64,000 nt of DNA. Origin: Prochilodus magdalenae. Its lineage: Eukaryota > Chordata > Actinopteri > Characiformes > Prochilodontidae. The notes beneath the pieces are model-generated. The model was given only the letters and a program-made list of their open reading frames with translations. It did no database searches and was not told where the DNA came from. Both the position numbers and the translations under genes were made by a program. The first letter of the stretch is position 1. Every line of letters starts with the position of its first letter. The stretch spans positions 140,001 to 204,000 of the forward strand of contig JAMWET010003560.1 of NCBI GenBank assembly GCA_024036415.1. The letters are read 5' to 3'. Positions 53,165 to 61,846 of the stretch are shown piece by piece.

Positions 53165-56100
53165 GTCTCTCTCTCTCTTTCTCTCTTTCTCTTTCTTTTT
53201 CTCCCTATCATTCTTTCTGTCTCTCTATGTCTGTCTTTCTGTCTTTGGGTCTCTTTCTCTTGCTGTCTGTAGTTATAAGACATTTCTGTCTGAAGATGCT
53301 GGTCCTGAGACTCTGGTGGCCATTGTGCATGCTAAAGACCCTGATGGGGATGGAGTGACATATGCCATCACTGGGGGCAATGAAGACAGCAACTTTGAGC
53401 TGGACAACCAAAAGGGTATGTAGAGTCAATGAAAGAAACCAAAACCACACACAGCACTACAAACAGATTAGTGAGGTTACACGACATCCCACACCAAGTC
53501 TCTTTTACGTGGTTCGATAAAGACTGTCTGTGTGTAAGGCTGTGTATGTGTGCACCAGCGTGTTCCTCTGGAAATATTTACAGTCAAGGTTACATTTGTC
53601 TGTAATTTTTTGTATTTGCCGAAAAGCTGATAACAACTCTTTGTTAATCTACTCTCTCCATTCACTGGCCTCACTGCCCTGTAGCACTGCCTCTGCACTT
53701 ATTACACACACACAAACACACACATGGCCTTGGGCTTCTGCACCGTACAGTCTTCAAAAACTGACTTCAAAGCGTTCATCAGTGTAGCTATTTTAATGCA
53801 CCCAACTACAAATTAAGAGAGTGGGTTTGTAGAGTGGATTGGGTGTGCTGGTACACAGTCAAGTCACATTATTATGACCTTCTTAGTTTTAAAAGCAGCA
53901 GCGCATAGCTCATCAAGACATTCTCTGGGCTCACTCACCCATGTGGAAGGCACTCTCGACCGATTTGGGTATGAATCCATCCTTGCAGACCATGTACACC
54001 CATACATGCTGATTGTGTCTTCCATCAAAACAATACCAAATGTCACACAACTAGAAATACCTGACATTGGTTGGAAGAGCATGATCAAAACTTCCTGAAC
54101 CCAATGGAGCATCTTTGGGACCACCTTGATTGTTGTGTACCCGCTATAGATCCAGCCACATGCACCTTCCAGTAGCTTTGCATCGCATTGCAGTCAGCAT
54201 GGCTCCAGATACCTGTGACAACATACCAGGACCTTATTAAGTCACTCCTAGCCCATCTAGCTGCAGTTACTTTGGATATTAGCTTATAGGATACATATAA
54301 TGTCATAATAATGTGACTTAACTGTCTAGGTTTAAATGAATTATGTTTTTGGAAGTTTGATTTTTACAAAGAGAATGTTGCACAGTGTGATTTGTGAGGA
54401 ATACTATGTGATTCCAATCATGGGATTCAAATTCCCATGTTATAGTATCCCATGTTACAGTATCCCATGATATACAATAGCCCATGTTGTGGATTATTTG
54501 TACTAGGCATCATCAAACTGCGCCGCAGTCCTCCCCCTAAGCTGCGTGGGCCACAATATGTCCTCAACATCACTGCAACCGATGACAACACAGCGGGCGG
54601 TCCGCTGCCCCTCAGCAGCTCCGCCCAAGTCATCGTTGGCATCAACGACATCAACAACAACAAGCCAGTGTTTGAGGAGGTAAGAGAGAAAAAAGACTTT
54701 CTAGCTTCTCTCATTTAGGAAATGCTGCTTCACTCACAGTCTCACTTCATTTACACACACACTGAGAGAACCTATCTAGCACGGGATAGTCTACATTTAT
54801 AAACGCTACATTTATTGGGCTCTAAGGCGACCAACACTATCAGGATTTGTTGATGAGGCTAAATGGTAGCTAATTACCGGTAGTAGTTAAACACTCTATA
54901 TACTGTTATAACAGCAGGAGGGGAATCTTAAGGGCCTTTTAGACCTTCAGAGAACTAAAACTGACCTTAAAATGTAACAATAATTTTAACTGTGAATCAA
55001 ATCACCTATTTATCATGACTTTCAGATCTAGGTAGTAGATCTCATGCCTCAAATAAGCAACTGGTAGAGAAATCAACCAGAGATATGACATCATAGATAT
55101 GACATCAGTCACTGAGAAAACCAGCGGTAGCCTATCCAGGTTTAATTAGCTTACAGACACAAAGCCAGACCAAAAAAAGTAGTCACCTGTGACTAAACGT
55201 ACCTAATAGCATGTAATGAGTAATGTGTAGCACCAGCACAAGCACAATAACAGCTGTAAATCGATTTCCCATGGACTGGATATCAATCTTCAGCCACACA
55301 TCCCCTGCATTTCCTGAAGACCGAACCTCCTGACCATACGCTGTCAAACACATGCAAAATCTTTATAAACTATAACACTATCGTCTTTGGCACATCCAAA
55401 TGCAATCACTCACGAGTCATTCATAGGACCGTGCCACCACTTCTCAATCTATGAATCCCTTCACTCACAACTCACAGGTATTTGTAGCTCTGTCATTCTC
55501 TTGCAATGCCATCTGCAGGAGCCTGAAGGTACTACCACCTTAAACATACAAGTAGACCACGTTTTTGTCCAGTGAGATCTTCTGTCACTGTCTTTACAAA
55601 GTGCTGTTAAAAAGGAGGCTTCTTTACTGCTGTTTGGTGAGCAAGTGTATCTGCTGTATTTCTTGCAGGCCTGTTTTTGTTGGTGTGCCTTTTTGGTAAT
55701 TGACTCCTCTATACATCACACAAATACAGCAGTCTGCGGTCTTTTAATTAGCATCTTACTGCCACAAAGATGTTTATTGGCCAATAAACCTCCCACTCCT
55801 CTTGTTTGGGCCACTTTCTCTTACAGATAAAATATTCAGCTTTTTCTTGCTTAATATTAATAAAGGTTTTTAATGTGCTGCTCAGTGTATTGCTGTGATA
55901 ATATTTAGGGTTGATGTACATGGTTAAGAGGGTCCCTTTCAAAATGGTTTTTAGGTGAAGTGTCAGAGCAACCATGACATTTAAGGAACTCCCAGCAGCA
56001 GTTGTTGTCCTCATGCGCAGTTCATGAAGTCTGATTGACCACCCCAGCCATGTCTTTTAGAGGAGAAGGCTTTTGCTGTTGGCAGAACAACTCTCCGCCA

Positions 56101-59100
56101 TTGCCCCCAATCTACAACCCCCTTACGCTCACACATTTACAGCCCCTCCCATGTGAGCATTTGTAGGTCCGGCATTGCCTTTAATGGGAAAGTGAATTGT
56201 CATGTCAGTGTCAACAACAGCTCTCAAACACGCCACCCCCACTCACACCTTATCATCACAAATAATACTGGTGATTAACAGAACCCCACCCCAGTTGCAC
56301 ATACAAACATTTCTCCACCCTCCAAAACCCCACCCAGCCCCAACCCTGCATGATGTAGCATTTAGCTTCAATAAACATGCTGTATTAATAAAGTGATTCA
56401 GATGCTGCAAGATATACACACGTTAGTATCTAGATACTAATCTGCGTAGTAATGCAAATAGGCAAAAAGAGTCAGGTGTGAGAACAGGCAACAGAGAATC
56501 AGAGAGGGCAAGCAAGAGAGTGATAGAATGAGTTCAAATAAACGATCCAGTGCGTCGAAGAGAAAGAGATGAAAGGAAGAGTGAGGATGATGGAGAAGCT
56601 GAGAGAGGAAGATAAAGAGAGGGAGAGAAAGTTACAGATGGATGAAAGGGACTTTTTTTGGAATTTGGGCGCTGTAGAGAAGGGAAGAGAGGGATGAGGG
56701 ACAGCTGGTAGAGGGAGATCTGAGGGCTGTACGTGCTCTCTGGTGGGCAGGCAGTGTCTCTGAAGCGTGGGGAGAGAGTTAGAGGAGCAGAGGGGACAGT
56801 AAAGCCCCTGTCCCCACTGCCCCAGGCTGGCCAGGCCAGCGCTTCGCCACTGCTGCTGCTGCTGTGGTCCATGAATATTTCAGGGTGGTGGGGTAGCCTT
56901 GGGCAGTGTGGATGCATATGAAAGAGGAGCACTAAGTGTGCCCAAGAGGCAACATCTGGACCATCTCCAGCCCCCACTGTCCATCTCTGTGTGGGGGTGG
57001 GCAATATAAAAATATGGCATCATTATTATGATGAATTACATTATGATAAGCTATTCTGAGGATGATTTTGGTATCAGTACTTGAACACTGACTGAACACA
57101 GAACATTGACATTTCCTAAAATATATAGATAGTGGCTCACCACTGTTGTAAAGAGAGGTCATTGTGAATATTGAATTTCGAATAAGAAAACATGCAGCAT
57201 AGTTTTTTATTTATGAGCTTTTATGTGTCTTTTAATGCAGCACCACTGTTTTGTATATGCATTTTTTCTGTTCTGATTAAAATTCATGCAAATTCACTGT
57301 TTTTGTGATGTCACAAACACCAACCTTGTCCTACTGCCTAATCAGCCTAGAGCCATCAAACCTTTAAAATTTGGCCCTCTAAACTTTTAGTTGAGGTCCT
57401 CAGGTGTCATAGCTGTAAAAAGGTTATCCCATAAGTTTTGATTCGGCAATATGGAATCCCATTAATTGGTCCTAATTTAATAGGACATATTGATGTGGAG
57501 TGTGTAAATGCTGGATTATCATAGTTCCTTTAAACATGGTACTACACTGGTGCACTACCACGAGTTTCAACTTCAGTCATCAAACCTCTGAGAAACTAAA
57601 TATTGCACTTCATATTGTGTATTTCGGAAGCGTCTTAAAGTGATATTATATTCCTGCCACGCCATGCACCCCTACTCTGTATGTCTGACCAGGGGATTGT
57701 ATTCATGAAGCTTCTCAGAACAGGACTGCTGATATAGGATCTGTTCCTGTCAGTAAAGTCCTCGTAAATAGGAGAGGAATCTGATCAGCATTAGTACTCT
57801 GAGAAGTTTGGTGAATACGGGCCCAGGCCTTCTTCCCCTTGCTTGCCATGCAAGTGGAGCCATCGAAGTCGGCCACAGAATGGATAATGTGGCCTCCTCA
57901 GGATAGCACGCCCCCATTCCTTCTCTTCACTGCCCAATACATGGCCAACCCCTGCTGCTTTGCAGTCAATGCTTGTCTCTGCTCCTAATTGCGCAATAGA
58001 TTACAGCCATAGACTATCTGTTAAAGTGTTTTCCCTGGCTAAACTGAGAAATCCTCCCTAAGCCCCTCTGCCTTCCCCAAAGAGTGTTTGCGTTTGTGTG
58101 TGTGTGTGTGTGTGTGTGTGCGTACTGAAAGACAAAGCGAGATTCACTATATGAACTTCTCTGAAGGGTTTTTTCCATGAAGGTGGGGTGGTTTCAGCCT
58201 TTTAACCCTGCTATTGATCCAATTGGTCAATTAATCGCCCCACTTTCAAACGTGCTCCCTAGCGGGGACTGAATGGGGGAGGTGCTCCCCTTAGCCAACA
58301 TTTCGATGGTAGTGAGAGCATGATTTGAGGAGAGGGTAGAAGGGAAAGAAAGGTGAAGGGTGTGTGAGAGAGTTTGAAAGCCTTTGTGAGATACTTGGTA
58401 AACAGTGGTCAAAGAATTAGCTGTAAATAATGTACAAACAGTGGCTGATACACATGGAAGGGTTTTCAAAAATGCCTTTCAAAAAAGGTCCTGTAAAATA
58501 TTTGCAGCCAGAAGGTAGTGGCCATTTGCTGTCAGAAGGAAGATAAAGGTTACCAGGAGCAATAAATGCTGATACATTTAGAGTGATATGGGCAATATTT
58601 ATATCTCTATTGATAAGTAGTGTCTCTCAATGTCGCGTTGGGCTGCCATGTTTGCTAACACAACATGCCAGACCTCTCAGCATGGAGTTGTAGAGGTTCC
58701 TAAGGGTGTTCTGTGATGATCTATCCCATGCAGCTTAAATGATCACAGTTCTTGCAGATTTTGACTTTCTGTACATATGATACCTTTTATCTTGGTGCTG
58801 AACAGGCCCCCTATATTATGTGCTATGGTATTATCCACATGACCTGTATGGTACGCAATACATTGGTAATACCATCCCGTGTCCCAGAGCCCTACATTGC
58901 AACCCCTCTCCAACTTTTCCATTTCTTGGAATGGCTTAGTTTACTGGCAAAGGATGCTACAAACACAACAGCACGTGTCCGAATGGAAAGCATGTGCAAC
59001 AAGATGACAGTTTGCAGAGTTGTTTGCAAAGCCAATTGGTGCACCTTAAAATGAAATAGGGGTGTCTGGATCCCACTGTCATCTATTTTATAATATTTAA

Positions 59101-61378
59101 ATAAGAGTCTAATCATAATTACACTTGATTGTTACTTGTTTGTTTCTCCTTAGTGCCATAACTACAGTTTGAACGCTTTGGTGCTGGAGAACCAGCCGCC
59201 GGGCACTGTGGTCCTGCGGGTACGAGCTCATGATGCTGACACTGGGGTTAATGGAGAGGTTAAATATGGGATCATGCAGCGAGATGGAGCTTCACCAGGC
59301 TTCACCATTGACCCTGATACAGGTACAAGCTGTTGTCAGTGCACATACACACACATATCAAAATCCATCTTGATAAATGAGAAAGCTCAGTTTGATGTTA
59401 AAATGTCTTTCTAGAAGATTGATTAGAAAACTGATGATTGATTGTTGACTGAGAAATTTGACCATTGTTATAGATCAGAACTGTGAATGAAGGTAGTGGA
59501 TGGAGCTCCATTACTCCAGAAATCACACGTCCACTGCTTCTACAGCCCTCTAACTGAAAGTGATGAGTATGCTGTGTGTTTGTGTTGCACAGGGGTGATC
59601 AGTACAGCTGTGAGTTTTGACCGTGAGCGGCAGAGAGAATACACTCTGTCCGTCACGGCCACGGACCAGGCCGAGGAACCGCTCATCGGCATCTGCCAAA
59701 TCACCGTCCTCATCTCTGACCAAAACGACAACGACCCCAAGTTTGAGAACAGCCGCTACCAGTGTAAGAAGCTCAGTGACTCCTTCAGAGTCTTTGTCTG
59801 TACAATGCCCATAACTCTGTTCTTTCTAATGAAGGTATGAAATTGCTGGGGAGAATTTTGAGGTCGAGGGGATTTTGGGAGAGGGATTATGGCCAATATG
59901 CTCCTGCATCACACTTCCTATAATTTCCCCTCTCCTTTCAGCTTCCTCTGACCAAATTTTTTTTTAATCTTTTGACTGCCCTGTCTCCTCCTACTCTTCC
60001 ACAACCGTTCTCTCTTGCTGGGCAAAAAGGATCCTGACTTTCCTGAGCACAACAAACCCAACCACCCAAAACTCATACACGTCTTCTGTTTCAAGCTCAG
60101 TTTGGGGTGTGGTCCAAATACCAAACCATTTAATGCGAATTAAACAGGAGCTTGATCAGATCATTTTAGAGTCAAAGAAAAGCATAGCACACAATGTAAA
60201 CATTTTCACACTCCTATATTTACTCTGTTGATGTGTATTGTAATGTTATATCCCTATGTCCAGTTCCTCAGCGACACTGCCTCATTTGTGTAAAAAGTTA
60301 GCACATATTGATAGATGATATGATTTACGTTCCAACTGTGTCAGCTAATAGTCACTTGCGATCGCTATCATCACACTGAGTGTTGGGGAAAGGGAGGGCT
60401 ATCCTGCCCACCCAGAGTGGCTAAGGAAGGTTATGTTTTCTTGTACTCCAGGCCACAGATGAAAGAAGCATCGCTGGGCATCAATCTCCACTCAAGAGCA
60501 ATTAATACAGTTTTTTTTTATTTCACAGAGTTCCAATTTCATACTATACAGTTTGGCTTAGCTCAGATAAATCCTCAGCTAAAACGCTGTCAGTGCATCA
60601 AAATATCACCACAGAAAAAATAAACTATTTTGAAAAATTTATCTGTATAACATGAGTCCCTACCCCCATTACCCCAACCCACCTTACCACTTTACTCTTG
60701 TAGTAGTTTTAGGAAAAGGTGGCAAATATGAACTTGCTGGAGGAGGCAGTTCAGTTCAGAGACAATTCAGTTTTAAAGCATTTGCTTCTCCTTTTATTCA
60801 ATTAGTGTACTGAAATTATTGTACCCTTGTTTAAAAAAAAGTCCCTGTGATGTTGATTTAAATACAAAGCAAGTTGTTTTTTCCCAAAAAGCAAGTGGAT
60901 GTCCTCAAGGGCTGCTTAGCTAGCCTTGTAAAGATGCTTATTTAGGGACATTTTACATTTTAAATGACAGCATGCGATCTCTATATACAAGAAAACTCAT
61001 TTTTATTATGTTGCCACTCAGTGCACATGATCTGAAGGTGCCCCCATCTCCTCATCATGTCATCCCTTTCATTAGCCAAGCAACAACTCAGAAAAAAAAA
61101 GACTGAAATGGTAGTTATTGACTTTTTCCCACTCAGATCCTGACCGTTCCTTAAACATTTATACCATGGCTTTTTACTGCACATTCCTGGATCTGGATTT
61201 TGCTGCCTTAACACATTTTAAAACCGGAGGTCTGAAGTCTAGCCAGTGTGCATTAGACCTGCATATTAAATATGTAAAGCGATTTGACTAAGGTAAGCTT
61301 TAGCAGTCCCAACTCAGTCGTGCTACTTTATCTAAGGTTAGTGTTTGAATCCTTGAAAGCAGAGGGGGTAGTGGTTTA

Positions 61379-61413
<35 letters not shown>

Positions 61414-61846
61414 GTTCTTCTAACAGATTGGTGTTTGTTTACGATGTACACAAATATGTGTTTGATAAGTTTGATGTCAGAATTCCTTTTCATCATATTA
61501 AAAGCGGAGTGCCGGAGTGGCTCATGAAGTATTTAGCATGGAGATTGAAACGTTTCTGGGGCATGCATTCATTTGTGCCGCAGCAGGGATTGTGACAGCG
61601 GCAGCCGTTTGCTGTTCGGGCGGTTGTTGTTGTTTTCTGACACCTATGCTGATGTTTACGCTTCCCCTGCCAGACTTCCTGAGAGAGGACACCCCGGTGG
61701 GCACCAGCTTTCTGCGAGCGGCGGCCCACGATGATGATCAGGGCACAAACGCAGCGATCACTTACTCCCTGTCTCTCCAGAACCCTGCTTACTTCCACAT
61801 TAATCCCAGCACAGGATGGGTCTACGTCAACCACCCCATCTCACAG
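29888..61846 (+). CDS. Type III (Hz/DN-type) neural cadherin-like gene, internal part, 10 exons, open at both ends
   Basis: Seen: ten exons, 29888-30076, 35347-35572, 37371-37575, 43321-43432, 51450-51699, 53273-53415, 54507-54679, 59154-59322, 59593-59763 and 61674-61846, all bordered by AG and GT. Exit/entry phases agree at every junction (1, 2, 0, 1, 2, 1, 0, 1, 1), giving 604 residues without a stop. They form cadherin repeats at about residues 24-121, 122-222, 223-324, 325-431 and 432-540, and a sixth from 541. Calcium-site motifs include DENDCTPEF, NVNDESPVF, DINNNKPVF and DQNDNDPKF. Known: cadherin repeats mediate extracellular calcium-dependent adhesion; type III classic cadherins (Drosophila N-cadherin, chicken Hz-cadherin) have many repeats followed by LamG/EGF modules and a catenin-binding tail. 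Inferred: the segment from EREDTPVG-like FLREDTPVG onward matches my memory of that class better than Fat, Dachsous, CELSR or protocadherins. Signal peptide, membrane span and tail lie outside the window. Confidence 0.8.
30540..30735 (+). mobile_element. LINE 3' tail, L2-like, in intron 1
   Basis: Contains GGTTCCTCTTGAGGCTTCTT, GGGAGCTTTTCCTTGCC, AAGCTGCTTTGTGACAAC and GCGCTATATAAATAAATG, then a short (TGACT)n tail ending near 30730. The same family, reversed, is at 62604-64000 and as a short piece at 44090-44165. 5'-truncated, as usual for LINE insertions. Confidence 0.8.
30740..35346. other. Rest of intron 1; nothing coding seen
   Basis: AT-rich. A GC-richer patch at 33190-33430 (overlapping ORFs on both strands, no domain) is the only stretch that stands out. 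Ends in the exon 2 acceptor. Confidence 0.5.
35347..35572 (+). CDS. Cadherin exon 2 (end of repeat A, start of repeat B)
   Basis: Enters at phase 1 (g|gt, Gly) and leaves at phase 2 (gc|g, Ala). The acceptor is GTGTCAG and the donor GC|GTGAGT. Residues 64-139 hold FEVDRSSGEV and REYTLTVQATD, the usual second half of a cadherin repeat, then AGFRPPQF where a DxNDNxPxF linker is normally found, then YSIYVPES opening the next repeat. The missing acidic linker residues point to a calcium-poor or calcium-free junction. An NSS glycosylation sequon lies at residues 123-125. Confidence 0.88.
35573..37370. other. Intron 2
   Basis: AT-rich first half. Purine-rich sequence at 36820-36960 gives two chance ORFs. 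(CA)n at 37155-37192. Ends in the exon 3 acceptor GTGTGCGCAG. Confidence 0.7.
37155..37192 (+). repeat. (CA)n microsatellite in intron 2
   Basis: A clean CA run of 19 units about 180 bp before exon 3. Confidence 0.97.
37371..37575 (+). CDS. Cadherin exon 3 (repeat B body)
   Basis: Enters at phase 2 after GTGCGCAG and leaves at phase 0. Residues 140-207 include LFSINQESGALSLTRAVDYES, cut here to FSINQESGALSLTRAVDY, a textbook cadherin strand pattern (F-x-I-x-x-x-S-G-x-L, then L/V-DYE), followed by HLQVRASEPDTG. The usual AxDxD site before strand C is absent (AISFQRKTLSY). The donor GAG|GTGCTT is weaker than the other nine, but the junction to exon 4 (NNIAE then VAVHITDEND) is convincing. Confidence 0.87.
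37576..43320. other. Intron 3
   Basis: Holds (TA)n at 38784-38842. Two diverged copies of a small repeat lie at 40490-40620 and 41095-41205 (both with CCCCGCCAGC and GTTCACACCTG). CT-rich sequence occurs at 41625-41745 and again just before exon 4. The 169-codon minus ORF at 41344-41853 reads through CT-rich sequence and is not supported. Confidence 0.6.
38784..38842 (+). repeat. (TA)n microsatellite in intron 3
   Basis: A clean TA run of about 29 units. Confidence 0.97.
43321..43432 (+). CDS. Cadherin exon 4 (linker B/C, start of repeat C)
   Basis: Enters at phase 0 after a CT-rich tract ending CTCTCTGCAG and leaves at phase 1 with donor G|GTGAGT. Residues 208-244 read VAVHITDENDCTPEF, a near-canonical calcium linker with Cys in place of the usual small residue, then the strand A segment with VPETTPPGTSLLQ. 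At 112 bp this is the shortest exon found. A (CT)n-rich stretch occupies about 43275-43318, directly upstream, and acts as the polypyrimidine tract. Confidence 0.9.
44090..44165 (-). mobile_element. Short LINE tail fragment
   Basis: Reverse complement of the tail in intron 1: TTGTCACAAAGCAGCTTTAC and AAGTCAGGTTTATATAT are recognisable. Under 100 bp remains. Confidence 0.65.
45839..46474 (+). mobile_element. piggyBac-like transposon fragment in intron 4
   Basis: The 636-bp block begins with TTAACCCTTCATAGGC and ends with AAAAGGTTAA, so both ends carry TTAA, the piggyBac target. Read inward, TTAACCCTT and TTAACCTTTT are similar. Inside, an ORF at 46078-46329 matches the C-terminal Cys/His-rich domain of piggyBac transposases. 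The catalytic domain is missing, so the copy cannot transpose by itself. Confidence 0.65.
46078..46329 (+). pseudogene. piggyBac transposase C-terminal zinc-binding remnant
   Basis: The 83-codon ORF has the spacing C-x2-C... followed by YWCKSCTVFLCIAS and NCFEEYHSK, the pattern at the end of piggyBac transposases (C-x2-C, then LC, then C-F-x-x-Y-H). In that family the domain binds zinc and transposon ends. Upstream catalytic Asp residues are absent. The first Met is probably only the first in frame. Most likely a relic; a domesticated use cannot be excluded from sequence alone but nothing supports it. Confidence 0.65.
47092..47130 (+). repeat. (CT)n microsatellite
   Basis: CT run in intron 4 with one CCCT break; follows a T11 run near 47059. 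Confidence 0.95.
47228..47290 (+). repeat. Interrupted (CT)n microsatellite
   Basis: CT run with a TTTTT interruption near 47266. ORFs reading SLSLSL or ERERER over it are artefacts. Confidence 0.95.
47880..48535 (+). repeat. Irregular purine-rich tract (~650 bp) in intron 4
   Basis: A and G dominate on the + strand with no fixed unit (GAGA, GAAAG and AAAGA mixtures). Resembles the purine spacer at 23438-23805. Long minus-strand Ser/Phe/Leu ORFs are composition artefacts. Confidence 0.9.
48540..49260. promoter_or_regulatory. Candidate conserved non-coding element in intron 4
   Basis: Unique, balanced-composition sequence in a repeat-rich intron. It carries clustered homeodomain-type ATTA/TAAT cores (TTTTAATTAATATTGGC near 48855, CACTTAATTAAAAAAGC near 48891) and long stretches without simple repeats. 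No splice-bounded reading frame. This is inference from appearance; only alignment to other fish genomes can show conservation. Confidence 0.3.
50135..50380. mobile_element. MITE copy 1 with terminal inverted repeats, intron 4
   Basis: Left end TCGTCGCTGTCCAAAGAAAA and right end, read as complement, TTGTCGCTGTCCAATGAAAA; both continue to GTATCTCCA. About 246 bp, no ORF. Shares interior blocks AATGGCAACTTTACAGGAGA, GTAAGTCAACGGAACCAGAC and TTCATTCATCATGA with the copy at 52423-52673. Confidence 0.8.
51450..51699 (+). CDS. Cadherin exon 5 (repeat C body)
   Basis: Enters at phase 1 (g|tg, Val) after CTCTCATAG and leaves at phase 2 before GTATGT. Residues 245-327 contain LARDCDTGLNAEISYF (a D-x-D-x-G-x-N-A-x-I calcium site with one Cys), LDYERPNHMYECAVVAVDKG (LDYE and AxDxG motifs) and NVNDESPVF (linker C/D). 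GC-rich and rich in CpG compared with the AT-rich introns. A strong GTGAGT donor-like site occurs inside the exon at 51539. Confidence 0.92.
52423..52673. mobile_element. MITE copy 2, intron 5
   Basis: Left end AATCGTCACTGTCCAAAG and right end, read as complement, TTCATCGCTGTCCAATAAAA, each followed by TATCTCC. The interior matches the copy in intron 4 with roughly scattered substitutions and small gaps. Same relative orientation. Confidence 0.8.
52690..53090 (+). mobile_element. Dispersed fish repeat, non-autonomous DNA-transposon type
   Basis: Blocks CACTCCAGCAGCACTCCTAT, CATGTCAGTGTCTCTGC, GAGAATGATCCACCACCC and GCAGAACTACAAAGTACTCC, in this order, form a repeat I associate with catfish and characin genomes. 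No transposase ORF. It lies between the MITE and the CT tract before exon 6. Confidence 0.6.
53113..53190 (+). repeat. (CT)n microsatellite upstream of exon 6
   Basis: Almost pure CT with TTT and GT breaks, continued as CT-rich sequence to the exon 6 acceptor at 53272. Its length could influence acceptor strength. Confidence 0.95.
53273..53415 (+). CDS. Cadherin exon 6 (first half of repeat D)
   Basis: Enters at phase 2 (gt|t, Val) after TGTCTGTAG and leaves at phase 1 before GTATGT. Residues 329-375 include YKTFLSEDAGPETLVAIV and AKDPDGDGVTYAITGG, a good DPDGDG calcium motif, and end in NFELDNQKG before the conserved Gly that exon 7 completes. A long (CT)n tract (53113-53190, continuing to 53270 as CT-rich sequence) lies just upstream. 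Confidence 0.92.
53854..54326 (+). mobile_element. Degenerate Tc1-like element with TA flanks, intron 6
   Basis: The left end CACAGTCAAGTCACATTATT and the right end, read as complement, GACAGTTAAGTCACATTATT are terminal repeats; TA lies directly outside both ends, the Tc1/mariner target. Inside, GACCATGTACACCCATACAT and GAGCATCTTTGGGACCACCT (E-H-L-W-D-H-L in one frame) are transposase relics, interrupted by stops and frame changes. It makes up over 40 percent of intron 6. Confidence 0.85.
54507..54679 (+). CDS. Cadherin exon 7 (second half of repeat D, linker D/E)
   Basis: Enters at phase 1 (g|gc, Gly) after TTGTACTAG and leaves at phase 0 before GTAAGA. Residues 376-433 begin GIIKLRRSPP, then YVLNITATDDNTAGG (cadherin strands F/G, NIT sequon) and VGINDINNNKPVFEE, the linker to repeat E. 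The acceptor lacks a long pyrimidine tract (ATTATTTGTACTAG), but reading frame and domain continuity support it. Confidence 0.91.
57692..57825. mobile_element. Small palindromic MITE, intron 7
   Basis: TGTATTCATGAAGCTTCTCA near the left end pairs with TGAGAAGTTTGGTGAATACG at the right end; CTGATATAGGATCTG and GGAATCTGATCAGCA extend the stem. A full-length hairpin of about 130 bp, a type frequent in fishes. No ORF. Confidence 0.75.
58095..58120 (+). repeat. (TG)n microsatellite
   Basis: Thirteen TG units in intron 7. Confidence 0.95.
59154..59322 (+). CDS. Cadherin exon 8 (first half of repeat E)
   Basis: Enters at phase 0 after TTTCTCCTTAG and leaves at phase 1 before GTACAA. Residues 434-489 start with Cys (CHNYSLNALVLENQPPG) and contain VRAHDADTGVNGEVKYGI, a full AxDxDxGxNGxVxY calcium-binding motif, then FTIDPDTG completed in the next exon. 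An NYS sequon is present at residues 436-438. Confidence 0.93.
59593..59763 (+). CDS. Cadherin exon 9 (second half of repeat E, linker E/F)
   Basis: Enters at phase 1 (g|gg, Gly) after GTTGCACAG and leaves at phase 1 before GTAAGA. Residues 490-546 include GVISTAVSFDRE, REYTLSVTATDQAEE, then LISDQNDNDPKFENSRYQ: a canonical LDRE-type strand and a canonical DxNDNxPxF linker. Only 270 bp of intron separates it from exon 8, the shortest intron seen. The DQAEEPLIGICQITV segment is one of the stretches that recalls Drosophila N-cadherin. Confidence 0.94.
59764..61673. other. Intron 9
   Basis: No further exon seen. Contains a (CT)n run at 61380-61412. The final 170 bases are GC-richer and stay open in the exon 10 frame, which makes the ORF longer than the exon. 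A GGGAGGGCTATCC segment near 60390 may belong to a dispersed repeat also seen near 16040. Confidence 0.6.
61380..61412 (+). repeat. (CT)n microsatellite in intron 9
   Basis: CT run with one TTT break. Confidence 0.95.
61674..61846 (+). CDS. Cadherin exon 10 (first half of repeat F)
   Basis: Enters at phase 1 (t|ac, Tyr) after CCCCTGCCAG and leaves at phase 0 before GTGCAT. Residues 547-604 read YFLREDTPVGTSFLRAAA, HDDDQGTNAAITYSLS and then NPSTGWVYVNHPISQ. The reading frame is open upstream into the intron, so the start rests on the acceptor and on phase, not on the ORF limit. This segment gives the strongest family resemblance to type III cadherins. The next exon should lie beyond 64000. 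Confidence 0.93.

Larger units (their letters stand above)
51700..53272. other. Intron 5
   Basis: Contains a MITE (52423-52673), an otophysan-type repeat (52690-53090) and a long CT tract (53113-53190 and CT-rich to 53265) serving as the exon 6 polypyrimidine tract. Short (CA)n near 52300. Confidence 0.7.
54680..59153. other. Intron 7
   Basis: Includes GA-rich sequence at 56480-56640, a MITE at 57692-57825, a (TG)n run at 58095-58120, and possible old repeats at 57290-57360 and 58640-59060. The 156-codon minus ORF at 56534-57004 is Ser/Pro-rich without a known domain. No exon is missing between exons 7 and 8 by phase or domain order. Confidence 0.6.

Noticed and set aside
56534..57004. 156-codon minus-strand ORF in intron 7
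   Set aside because: Ser/Pro-rich, no recognised domain, within a GA-rich intron.
58640..59110. Possible further transposon before exon 8
   Set aside because: No terminal repeats or protein motif found; left unassigned within intron 7.
61517..61673. Longer form of exon 10 using the ORF start
   Set aside because: A good acceptor at 61673 fits the phase from exon 9; upstream residues do not continue the cadherin repeat.
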